Below are positions 23,684 through 33,270 of a DNA stretch of 64,000 nucleotides, one piece after another. The stretch's first letter is position 1. Every line of letters begins with the position of its first letter. The notes under the pieces were generated by a model. That model worked only from the letters and a program-made list of their open reading frames with translations. It did not search any database and was not told the DNA's origin. The DNA comes from Marsupella aquatica (taxonomy: Eukaryota > Marchantiophyta). Made by a program: the position numbers and the translations under genes. The stretch covers positions 26,908,001-26,972,000 of the forward strand of contig OZ316893.1 of the NCBI GenBank assembly GCA_973895155.1, given 5' to 3'.

Positions 23684-25087
23684 CCCAAGGTCCTCAAATT
23701 TGTGCAATGCAGCCACCAAAGGTCCATGGGCTGCTTGGAGCCGTTGTACCACCTCTGGTTGATGATCCACGTTGCTGGAAAGTGCTGCTATACGTGCAGC
23801 AGCATGTGCAATAGCCACCTCATCATCATCCTCCTCAATCCAATCCTGCAATGGGTGGTTGACATAGGTAGCTGTGTGCACTGCTTTCAACACACAGTGG
23901 TGAGCCATAGGGGTATGGGCACCATGCAAATCAAGTGGAATGTAGCCCAAGTGTGAGCCATCCGTATGCCAATCAACTCTGTAGTATGCATGCTCATGCC
24001 AGTTGTCAATGGTAAAACCTGGTGGGAACAAAGCCTCCTGGCCAATGAGCACATCATACGTAGTGGCATTGGTAACCAAACATCTGACTGGGAAATGCAG
24101 TTCCTGATCTGTACCTCCATTAAAAGTGAGAGTGAGTAAAGTAGAACTCTCACCCAGCACATCCTCCACAGTGCCACTAGCAGTCCGAATGTGCCACCTG
24201 GATTGTTGTAAATGATCAGTCAGCAGTCCCATCTTCTTGGCAAACTGAATGCCCAAGATCACTGGTTGAGCGCCTGTGTCTAGCATGACCACTTGAGGAG
24301 TGTGACCCTCCAACTTGACTGCTGAATTCCTGTTGTCAACAATGGCAATGGTGGTGGAAACTAAAGTCCTGTCACTAGGCACCACTTTTGGCAAATGATG
24401 AGGTACCTTGTGAAGGGAGTTAGTGTCCACGGTCTTCCCACTCAACAGCATAGCTAGGAAAGATGGAGCAGCATGACCAGAATCAAGTGTAGCTCTGGTC
24501 ACACAATCTGCAGCAATAATGTCATCTCTACCACTGGAAATCGGTACTGGGATAGCCAAACCAGTGGAAGCATGCAGTGGAGAAGAAGAAGGTCCAGTAT
24601 GTACATGAGATTGGACCTCCAAAACCGGTGTCACAGGGGCTGATGAAGAATGCAGTGAGCCCTCTAGCGCTCTGATGACAGCTCTAGCATCCAGCTGTAA
24701 ATCCTGGCAACTGAAAAGTGGAGTGGTAAGAATCCTTTGTGCCATACCGGAGGTGAAATGCTCAAGCAGCTCAGGAAAGACAACTCCCTGTGAAATGTCA
24801 GCAGCACCTGGTGGTGGAATGGATGTAGCTGCAGCTCCCTCCCCCCTCGCCAACAAGGTGCGCTCTTCAGCAAGTGTGAGTGGCTGAAAAGATTGGGGCA
24901 TGACAGCCCGAGCTCCCCTGGCTCTAGTCATAGGACCAGCAACAAGACCATCAGCCTGTACAATGCGGCGTGTGGGAGCAATACGGGAGGCAGCACTGGC
25001 CTGCTGGTAAGCAAAATAGGAAGGGCAGAATGAATCTGAAAATTCTGTTGTAAGGCCAGGCTGTGTAGCAGAGGAGAGCACACACAC
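23684..25087 (-). pseudogene. Element B aspartic protease region
   Basis: The frame holds a retroviral-type aspartic protease with the active site VMLDTGAQPVILG (about 24260-24290), then a long stretch to the methyltransferase. The N-terminal part is Ala/Pro-rich linker. It would cleave the polyprotein. A frameshift at a GTGTGTGT run near 25085-25092 separates it from gag, where gag reads HMGECVC and the protease frame reads VCVLSSATQPG. Confidence 0.85.
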
Positions 25088-26733
25088 TCACCCATATGAG
25101 CATCAAATGGCAAGCCATAGAAAGAGCGGGGTATGGGTGCTGAACTGTCAGTGGTGCCTGGGCCAGGGATGGGTTGCACGTGACCAGCCGGTTGAGAAGG
25201 ACCAGTAGAGGTAGTGGACTTGCCTTTGATGTTGGCAAGTTGGGCACGTAATGACTCAACCTCATGAGTCAGAGACTGGAGTTGAGTTGCCTGTGCGTTG
25301 TGAGCCTCCTTCTGAGCTGGTTGCTTCTGTTGTTGCTTGGGCAATTTGTGAGCACTAGATGCTTTGCCACTGGAAGGAGGAGCAACTGATGCAGTAGGAG
25401 CCCTCCTAGCTGGTGGGGGAGTGGAAACAGGAGCAGGATGGGTGGCCTGCTGTCGTAGCTGCTTCCTCTCGGGGAATTTAGCAAAACAAACTGCCTCCAA
25501 GTGGCCCACTTTCCCGCAAAAATCACAAGATAGGTCCTCAGCAACAATATCACATTCATTAGCCTTGTGATTGGGGTTACCACAGTAGTTGCAAGATGGC
25601 AGCATGAAAGCAGCATGGGCTGGCTTGGTCTTGGAACCATACTATGGCACACGGGAAGGAGTGGCCAATGTAGGGGCAGCAGCCTGGTACCTGGATCGCG
25701 GTGGATGCGCAATACTGGCCTCATAATGTGCATGGGCCAACTCAAGTTTCTCAACAGTATCATAGACATTGAGCAGGGTGTAGCTGTCTCCAAACTCTGA
25801 GAATACTTGCTGCAACACTTGCGAATGGAGAGCTGGTGTGCCCTCCAATGCGCGAAGATAGCGATGAGCAGCTTCCAGGTCAGTGATGCTCTGGGTGTCT
25901 TCCTTCAGCTTGAGAAGCCGGCGATACAGCATCTTCAATGTTTCATCGCGCTGCCTCACAAAGGTGGCCAACTGCATGATTTTGTCAGCACTCTTGATTG
26001 GGAATTCCAATTCAAGAACCTGGAAAAACTCAGCCACGGGATCAGCAAAGGCAGGGGAATCAATGGTGGGAGAAATGCCTGATGTAGCCTGTGCCAAGAC
26101 AGTGGGAGTAACTGGTGCAGTGGTGGGAATTGGAGTAGGAGGGGAAGTGGCAGGAGCAGCAGCATGGGCTGCAATGGCATTCTGTAATGCCAGTTGTGAG
26201 GCAGCCGCAATTGCAGTGGCATAGGCAGGGTTAGGCATTTGTGTGACAGCAAGCAGCCGTTGAGAATGCTGCTCATACACATCCAAAGCCTCGTGGTGCA
26301 CATACCTGGCTAGCTACTTAAATGCAAAAGCATTTGTGAAATTGCTGCCATACTTCAACTCCAATTCGTAAACGACAGTGTAGAAAGTGGATTTGAACTC
26401 ACGCAAAGAAATAGTGCCTGGCCGCCCGCTGAAGCGTTCAATGCGGCCAGATGAGTGGTTGACGTCCATGCTGTATGTCGGTGAAGCAGGAACAACCACG
26501 GATGCAGAAGGAGTAAAGGGCAAAGATGTAATAGCAGGCTTCAGGGTAGTGGTGAAGCGACCGCCAAATGTAGCAGAAGGGTTGCGTGGTGTGGGTGCTG
26601 CTGTTGTCTGCTGACGCCGACGAAATTGTCGAGACTCCAATGAAATTGGCACCAACGGTCGTGGATCACTCCGCAAGTGGTACCTGGGTGTCGGTGGCGA
26701 TGAGCTGCTACGAGTCGGCTCCTCTGCTGACAT
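25088..26733 (-). pseudogene. Element B gag with two zinc knuckles
   Basis: The ATG at 26731-26733 starts MSAEEPTRSSSSPPTPRYH. The capsid-like part follows, with two in-frame TAG codons, at 26314-26316 (after NAFAFK) and 25642-25644 (after TPSRVP). Beyond them are two CX2CX4HX4C knuckles: CNYCGNPNHKANEC and CDFCGKVGHLEAVC (about 25593-25495). A Pro/Ala/Gln-rich linker and a predicted coiled coil (THEVESLRAQLANIKG) come next. Gag packages element RNA into the particle. Confidence 0.85.
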
Positions 26734-26932
26734 GCTGCATGCTCACCTGGGGTGCCAATGGGAAAGAAACTGACAAGAAAAAGAAATGGCAACCCCAAGG
26801 CTAGGAAATGAAACCCACAAAGGAAACAAACAATGCGAGGCAGAAATGGGTAGAATGTGTAAGCACGGAGAAACCGTCACCGGAGAAAAAGGACCCTTAA
26901 AACCACCAAATTTTCCCTTGTCGCACTTACCT

Positions 26933-28190
26933 ATGTGTATACATAAGCAAAGCAAAGAATAAGGGAAAACGGGCCCCTAGAACGTGAAAGGAGGGCCCCC
27001 TTTACATGTATACCTCGGGCCCCTTGTGGACCCGGAAACTGGCAACAAAGGTATGCAAAAGTAGGTGGGACGGTCGTCGCACGGCGAAGGAGCAAAAAGA
27101 CCAAAAACTAAAAGAAAAGGACCCCAATTAAGTGTATACACATGGGGGCAGGGCGTCGGCAGAAAAATGGTCGTAGTGGGGACCGGCCACGGTGCCTATG
27201 CACATGCCCTCATGTGAGTCGAAAGACTCTGCAATCGTCGCGCAGCGGACGAGCAACCATGGGGAAAAAGAAACAGAAGAAAAACGGCTTTGGCAAGGGC
27301 GAAAGGAATAGACGAGACCCAAGGCGAGGCGAGGAAAAAGAAAACGGTCCTTTAAGTGCTCGAGCCCTGCATAGGGCTTTGCGCACCCTCCCCCTCCTCT
27401 AATGCTGCCTAGGGCCTCGTGCCTGGCAGGACTGTGACTCCCGAGAGGAGGGAGTCGAATGTACTCCCCCTCTAATATTGTATTGGGCTTCGTGCCCTCT
27501 CCTGGCAATCTCGCTCCTCTCCTGCTCTAATTAATGCCTCATAGGCCTTCGTGCCTGGCAGAAAGACTCCTGTGGGAAGGAGTCGTATGTACTCCCCTTC
27601 CCCCTCCTGTTAATGCAACATGGGGCTGCGTGCCCTCTCTTGGCACTCGCTTCCCCCTCCCCTCTTTAATGTGTCATAGGGCCTCGTGCCCTCTCCTGGC
27701 ACTCGCCCCCTTCCTCTCCGTGGCTTGTGTTCGGCTCCCCCTCCTCTCCTCGCGCTTGTGCTCCTGCTCGGCTCCCCCTCGCACTGAATTAAATGCTGGC
27801 CGAGATGCTGGCAAAAGCAAGGGAGGAAGAAAAAAACGCCGAAAGGAGGGCGCGCGGCCCTATGCGCGACCCAGGGGCAATGACGAGCCCCGCATGTGTA
27901 TACACAGGCAGGACGGGGAGGCCGGTAGGAGAGAAAGAAAACGTCCGGAGTGGGTAACATGGGCGTGCGGCCCTATGTGCGTGGTCGCCCCCTTGGCCGT
28001 GTGCATACACAAAGGTGCGGCCTCCAGCTGCCAGGCGGCAAGAAAAGAAGGATCAAGAGAAGGGGCGAAAAGGCCCCCCTGAAAACGCAAAACCTCCCGG
28101 AAAGTGAGAAGCGCTCCCCTCGTCTCCTCCTGTGTGTACTCCGCTGGTCCGCAAATTTAAGTGTATACACATAAGTGATGTGTATACAAA
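26933..28190. repeat. Array of GTGTATACAC palindromes in the element B leader
   Basis: Copies or near copies occur at about 26935, 27004, 27132, 27896, 28001, 28161 and 28180. The ten-base core gtgtatacac is a perfect palindrome; two copies are exact (27132, 28161) and the others differ at one or two positions. Spacing is irregular and the surroundings are GC-rich. Confidence 0.7.
27399..27710. repeat. Degenerate tandem modules in the element B leader
   Basis: Five related modules (aatg, a short variable part, then agggcctcgtgcc, optional ctctcc, and tggca) start near 27399, 27476, 27533, 27613 and 27668, with ACTCC-rich spacers. Such arrays are common as U3 enhancer repeats in plant LTRs. 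Confidence 0.65.
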
Positions 28191-28666
28191 GAAAAATCTA
28201 ACTCTAACTCCATCACTAGATTTTTCTTCAAAGAAATTGCGCTGCTGTCGACGGAAAGTGTTGACCGTCGCGAGCAATTGAGAAACACAGCGTTTCTGAT
28301 CTTCTTCCCTTCACTCGTCAGTTCTTCTTGAATAAAAGGCGTGATAGAAACAAACATACTGAAATCGAATCGAAAACCGGCGAGATGCCAAGATCGGCCG
28401 GGAGCATCTAACAAATCACTGTGTGAATTCCGTGTACGGAACCGACGAGCAGCCTCTGAAAAACTCTGTCTCACAGCGATTCAAGAAGAACTGAAGAACG
28501 GCAAAGAAAAACATGCCCTAAGTAGGACCGGGTCCAGGTGTCACACTAACAAACCCCTTTTGCTTCAAGAACAGCCCAGACTCGCTACAAGAACATGACA
28601 CTAACTCAAGTAGTACACTAGCCCTAACCATACCTAGCGGGCATGCGAGGGACATGCCGATGTGCA

Positions 28667-28671
28667 CAAGC
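28667..28671. other. Target-site duplication of element B, right copy
   Basis: The plus strand reads CAAGC, matching 19196-19200. On the element A reading frame it ends the codons for CRL; joining across one copy keeps the methyltransferase frame open. Confidence 0.7.
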
Positions 28672-30400
28672 GGCACTGTCCCTCGGCATGACAGACATCC
28701 ACTGGCAACAATTGTGGGTAACGTTCGACCAACAATGCCACATGACGTAATGAGACTCTACGTGCTGTCTCATCAGTCTCCACATACAAATAACGGTGCT
28801 CAGGAATGCCGGCTTGAAGAATGGCAGCCAATCCAGTGCTAATTCCACCAAATAAATCCAACAAACAAATACCCTCATGTGGATATTGCCATGCAATAGG
28901 AGTAGTATCCAGTGGGGAAAGAGTCACCGGTCCATTTGCAGTTGACTGCTCTGCTCCTGATTGCGGTGTAAAAGCATGATGCCATGCATCATGTATCAAT
29001 CGGGCCGCACTTTGTGGCAAGGCCTGTCCAGTACCCCATACTAGTGTCACAACACTATCAATGGGCAATCCATGCATGAAGTGTTCCTCATGTGTCTCCT
29101 CCACCGTAGGAACATCTGCTGCATGTGCGTTACCCTCAATCAAATTATTAGCTCCAGTAATCAAACTACTAAATGCTGCCAAAGATAATGGTGCAGATTT
29201 GGGGCCTCCAACAGGTCCACTAAATCGCACTGGCAATTGGCTCAATCGAGCATCTCCAGATTGCCAATCGGGTTGATACAACACTGATTCATTCCAAAAA
29301 TCAAGAACAAATCCCATAGGATAGAGAACTGTACATCCTACCAAGACATCATATGACTCAGCCTTAGTCAAAATAGCTCGAGCCTGGATCCGTGAGTTAT
29401 CCTTTGAATGATCCTCCTGAATTCTAAGTTCAAGTGCTCGTCGAGTAATATGTTGTGTGGGTGTAGGTCCTCCCAATGAAGTCTGAATGGGAAAGGGACA
29501 CTCCTCCAAATCATCAGGACGCAATCCCAATCCTCTTATCGCAGACTTACCCAACATCAAGGGCTGAGCACCAGTATCCAGTAACACTCGCTCTGGCTGG
29601 TATATTGCTCTAGAAGGCCCAACTAATCGGAAGATATCACTCCGATTATCCAATGATATGACGCTAGGTTTAAACCTAGTCCTCTCATAAGCAGGGCGCG
29701 CTGGTAAATCTATCAACCTTGCCGTTGCTGCATGCCATGTCTCATTACTGGCAATAGGTGGATTCAACTCCACTGCTTCAGAATTGGGCGTTGCTTCTGC
29801 ACACGAAGCAACAGCTGGAGTGTCCTCGCATAATGTGGCCGCCAATCTGAACACCTCTGCTGGACTAACTCCCAATGTCAGCATATCTGTAGCAGAAAAT
29901 AATGGCGTGCGCACTATAGTAGTGGCCGCCCCCAACAGGGTACTTGTCATCCTTGTCACAACATCACTTGAATCCGCCAACTTTCCCCCACCTGGGTTAG
30001 TCCGAACCGGATTCATAGAGGTAGTTTGAACTGCCTCTAACAATGTAAACGATTGGGGAAGCTTCGTTTGACGACAAATATCCCCTCTCTGAGGATCCAA
30101 CTCTACCACTGCTCCTCGTGGCTCAAGGGCTTTAACTGCTCCTCGAGTCAAAGCTGCTGATGCATCAACATGCGCAGTGCCACACATAAATCCCATGGTG
30201 GCAAGATCTCCATCAGCTCCATAAGAGGTTGAAGCTCCATAGGATGTAGAAGCCCTATCACTAGCAGTAGGTCTAACTTGAGAACTAGCCATTGCAGCTA
30301 GTTGTTGCTCCAATTGAGCAATCTTTGCATCCTTAGGATCTGTGGTAACGGTAGGAGCAACATCACCTCCCTGTCTTCCTGCATGTGGCATGCCTCGACC
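28667..30400 (-). pseudogene. Element A protease and first part of its DNMT3-like methyltransferase
   Basis: Open frame from about 30391. A coiled-coil-like start (KDAKIAQLEQQLAAM) precedes the aspartic protease (VLLDTGAQPLMLGKSAI, about 29545-29585). The methyltransferase begins near 28870 with motif I (ICLLDLFGGISTGLAAIL) and motif II (YLYVETDETARRVS), and is cut by element B at 28667. There is no stop between protease and methyltransferase, so in A these two were one polyprotein. Confidence 0.88.
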
Positions 30401-31676
30401 ACGTCCACCACCTCTACCTCCTCTTCCACACGTGGTCCTCCCCGTCGTAGTTCAGGATGAAGTACAAAACACCTATCTTTGGAGTGTCTAGAAACTCCAC
30501 AATGATCACACTGTCGTTGATCAGGTGTAGATGCCCCTCCTTGCCCCCTATTATCTGGGCAATATCTTTGTGCATGATCCCCACCACAAGTCCAACATCC
30601 TGATTGTTGTCCAACATAAGAAGACACAGATCTCTGACTAGTAGATTCCCGTGTTGTAGGCTTCTCTCTCTGGCTCTTACGTGCAGTAGGTTGCGGTGTG
30701 GGCGTCGATGCAACCTTTGGTGCTTCCTTGGCAAATCCAGAAGTCACCACCTTCTCATTCACCATATTGAGCTCAATGCGCTCAGCAAGTGCAAAAACTA
30801 TAGCCAATATGGGATCTGAATCCCTCAATAGAGTGGCATCTCTCACTCTACGACGCAACTCCCTATCCAGAATTGCATACCAAAATTGGACCGCTTGGGC
30901 CTCTGTCACTCCTTGTGTGACCGTAATCAATCTTCGCATACGAGTGTATGCCTCACGTAGGCTCTCTCCAGTCTTGCGCTGGAACTCTTGAAGACCCTTC
31001 AACTTATCGGTTCTCACACCCTGGTAGTTCTGCTTCAATACTTCAAAGAACTTCATCACAGGGTTAAATGTTGGCGCAGCTCCACTCCCAGCCACAATCA
31101 CACCGGTAGGAGTAGCGGTGGATGCTGATGGAGTGCCACTCTGGCTAGTGCTGCTAGAAGAAGCCGCAGCTGTAGCAATGGGTTGGGCAACCGCACTTGT
31201 GCCATAAGTGATGGACACATAGTTTGGTGACCAATGCTGTCTCCATGCCTCAATATCCACTAAATGAGCCTTTTCGAAACTCATGGTAGTCATCCATGGG
31301 TGGCCCCTCCAAATGCTGAAACAACCCTTTCCAAGCCATGAAAGGTGTGAACAATGTGGCATTACGCATTGGTATCAAACTCTCGGATGAAATCATCCAA
31401 ATCAATCGTGCCAACTGCACCAGAGTATCTCCTCGGTTCTTTCGTGGCCCCATACATCTCTTCCATATCCCACAACAATGGCACAGTCACTTGATGTCGA
31501 GGAGAACTGGCTACTAAGTCCTCGTCAGAATCACTATCTGAAACCCCACTTGTGACCACTAACAATGTCGTCGGCCAAAATTGCACTCCACTCCGAGTGA
31601 AACCAGACCGTCGTCCCTCGGGTAGCCCCGTATCACTAGAGGACTTCGTGATGACCAATTTTCCCTAAATGGTCAC
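30400..31676 (-). pseudogene. Element A gag with two zinc knuckles, frameshifted
   Basis: Three frames must be joined: 31658 to about 31370 (ends SGAVGTIDLDDFIREFD), a short middle frame (NATLFTPFMAWKGLFQHLEG, about 31370-31270), and 31270 onward (KAHLVDIEAWRQHW). The knuckles are CWTCGGDHAQRYC and CDHCGVSRHSKDRC (about 30600-30480). A further frameshift near 30415 precedes the protease. A probable ATG near 31676 is followed by an in-frame TAG at 31665-31667. It is the more degraded of the two gag genes. Confidence 0.8.
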
Positions 31677-31712
31677 CATCAACTCACCATTCTCAATAAT
31701 CAACCGATTGGC

Positions 31713-32114
31713 GAAACGGTGTTCCGTGGATACCCATCACTCAATTGCGGAACGGTGTTCTATAATGCACCACCACCAATCTCCAAGACAATTGACAGAA
31801 CGGTGTTCCGTCAATTGCTTAGTTGCGAGACAATGTTCCGCACCAACCCTTCTTCACAACGTAGACGAGATGTGTAATGGGGCAGACCAATCTTCAATAT
31901 GCACCCACGACGGAATAGTGTTCCGTGGAAAACCAATCTTCCCAAAATTATCACAACAAAATGGTAATCTGTACCCGATCGTTCTCCAATATGCACTCAC
32001 GACGGAACAGTGTTCCGTGGAAGACCAATCTTCCCAAAACTACCACGACGGAACGGTGTTCCGCGGTCAACCAATCTCCAATATGCCCTCTCAACGGAAC
32101 GGTGTTCCGTGGAA
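31713..32114. repeat. Array of CGGAACGGTGTTCCG palindromes in the element A leader
   Basis: Eight copies begin near 31713, 31748, 31797, 31825, 31911, 32003, 32049 and 32095. Each is GGAAC, three bases, GTTCC, and most continue as GTGGAA, so GGAA and TTCC alternate. Some lie in longer repeats (accaatcttcccaaaa, ccaatatgc, cacgacgg). The array is upstream of gag, so it could be a protein-binding array or a set of RNA hairpins in the leader. Confidence 0.85.
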
Positions 32115-32779
32115 GACCTTCACAACCCTATTGCTGCGAAAACCCCGCCCGCAATTCCCGGACAAAGTCACTGTTCACTCACTTTGTCGTTTTCCTTGTG
32201 TCCTAGGTCGCTGCCGCACCTCGCCTCTTCGCGGTGCACTACATCGCCTCTCCGCGGTGTGCTACGTCGCCATAGGGGACACAATTCGTCAACATCCAAC
32301 GTCGCTTTCTTCAAAGAAATGCACTATCCGTCAACATTAAGCTTGACGAATCTCAAATCCGCAAGATACAACTTCAACTATCAACCCCCGATTGGAACCA
32401 TCCCCAACCAGAATCACAAACAATCACAAGTCCGACCAACTTGCCTTCACAAAACCGCAGTGAATACTCTTAGCAATCCGCGCATAACAATCGACGACAA
32501 CTTCTGATCATCGACCACACATTCACTCCTCCAACATGCTGCAATGTCGATCGATGCAAATCGCAACTCCAAACGCGCAACTCAACAACTCAAAGCTCCG
32601 CATTCACTCAAGCTTTCTCAACACCAACTTGTAACAGATCGAGATACCAACAATCCGTTCAACAACAAAACCCGATCCGAGATACCACGAATCGTCAACA
32701 ACAAAACCACAACGAAATCGAACTTCTGTTTGCACAATCCGTACATCAGAATTCGAAGCTGATCTTTCAATGTAATCTT

Positions 32780-33110
32780 CTTCAATAGTGCAAATCGAAC
32801 AACGATCGGTGCTAGTCCAACAACGATCCCATCCGACGCGATCACACATGTATGTCAAGCCCAACGCACCTTGTGCTTCAAGGAATCCACGTTACATGCA
32901 CACAACCTGGTCAGCCACACCATAGCCACCAAGCTCATGCTCAAAGGCTCAACATTGAAAGATGAGGCCTTTGAGCCAACACAAGGGGATAACTATCCCT
33001 CACACCAACTCAAACTAAACACAGTGCTCATATAACACACATACAAAACCTCTATACCTAGATAGTACGATATACTTTACTACCACTCTAAATGGTGTGA
33101 CACCCCACCC
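32780..33110 (-). repeat. Element A 5' LTR/leader block, related to 63333-63656
   Basis: On the minus strand this block (cgtactatctaggtatagag, tatgtgtgttatatgagc, aatgttgagcc, ggtggctatggtg, acaaggtgcgttgggcttga) aligns over its whole length with plus-strand 63333-63656. Both copies carry a TATA-like box (ttatatgag here, ctatataag there), so this part probably holds the U3/R boundary. Confidence 0.7.
33028..33036 (-). promoter_or_regulatory. Candidate TATA box of element A
   Basis: The minus strand reads gtgttatatgagca; the related copy at 63393-63402 reads gtgctatataagcc. Conservation of a TATA-like string between diverged copies supports a promoter role, but no start site is known. Confidence 0.4.
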
Positions 33111-33230
33111 CGACCCTGTTCTGGCCCGACCCCCGGCTTGTCCCGGCCTCTCCCGGCCTGACCCCTGGCCTGTCCCTGCCTATCCCGGCCTATCCTGGCC
33201 CGGCCCGGGAAATAACAAGGAACATCCGGT
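33111..33230. repeat. GC-rich degenerate CCCGGCCTGTCC repeat
   Basis: Short units such as cccggcctctcccggcctga and tatcccggcctatcctggcc follow each other. A similar composition occurs at 33690-33790 and, on the minus strand, in the element A 3' LTR (ccgggacggtccgggtgaca). It probably belongs to the LTR. Confidence 0.6.
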
Positions 33231-33270
33231 ATTTGGGTCGATTTTCGCCCGGCAACTCGACAAGTTGCCA

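Larger units (their letters stand above)
19201..28666 (-). mobile_element. Element B: Ty3/gypsy-type retrotransposon with DNMT3-like methyltransferase and PHD finger, nested in A
   Basis: This is a 9,466-bp insertion in the methyltransferase gene of element A. It starts TGCACATCGG and ends TTGGTTGCTAGCA on the minus strand, with flanking GCTTG duplications. Order: long leader (28666-26734), gag, protease, methyltransferase, reverse transcriptase, RNase H, integrase, PHD finger, then a G-run (~19306-19313) that may be the polypurine tract. The family is the same as A, since integrase stretches such as HFSKWIELVALPDK are shared, but it is clearly diverged. I could not find a matching LTR pair: only about 105 bp follow the G-run and they do not resemble the 5' end. 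The 3' LTR is either lost or very unusual. Confidence 0.85.
26734..28666 (-). other. Element B leader / putative 5' LTR region, 1.9 kb
   Basis: There is no coding signal. It contains seven copies of a GTGTATACAC-like palindrome and five copies of a GC-rich module (both listed separately). Just before gag, the minus strand reads ccattggcaccccaggtgag; TGGCACC after a CCA could be a primer-binding site next to an LTR end, but it fits no tRNA I can name. It also looks like a splice donor (CCCCAG|GTGAGC). Confidence 0.5.
14480..33270 (-). mobile_element. Element A: Ty3/gypsy-type retrotransposon with DNMT3-like methyltransferase and PHD finger, split by element B
   Basis: Reading on the minus strand, from high to low coordinates, the order is: leader with a palindrome array (32.1-31.7 kb), gag, protease, first part of the methyltransferase (to 28667), element B (28666-19201), rest of the methyltransferase (from 19200), reverse transcriptase, RNase H, integrase, PHD finger (ends 15039), polypurine tract (~14870) and a truncated 3' LTR. 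The host element is about 9.3 kb without B. It has several frameshifts and at least five in-frame stops, so it is an old copy. The outer ends are approximate because LTR parts appear lost on both sides. PR-RT-RH-IN order identifies Ty3/gypsy; the DNMT and PHD modules are additions. Confidence 0.85.

Noticed and set aside
26314-26316. Programmed stop readthrough between gag parts of element B
   Set aside because: The stop lies inside gag ahead of the zinc knuckles, and four more ambers exist; decay is simpler.
27534-28082. 182-codon plus-strand open frame in the element B leader
   Set aside because: Open only because the region is GC-rich and repetitive; no domain.
31713-32114. CRISPR-like array of palindromic repeats
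   Set aside because: Spacing is irregular (about 28-92 bp), repeats are short and diverged, the genome is eukaryotic with introns, and there are no cas genes.
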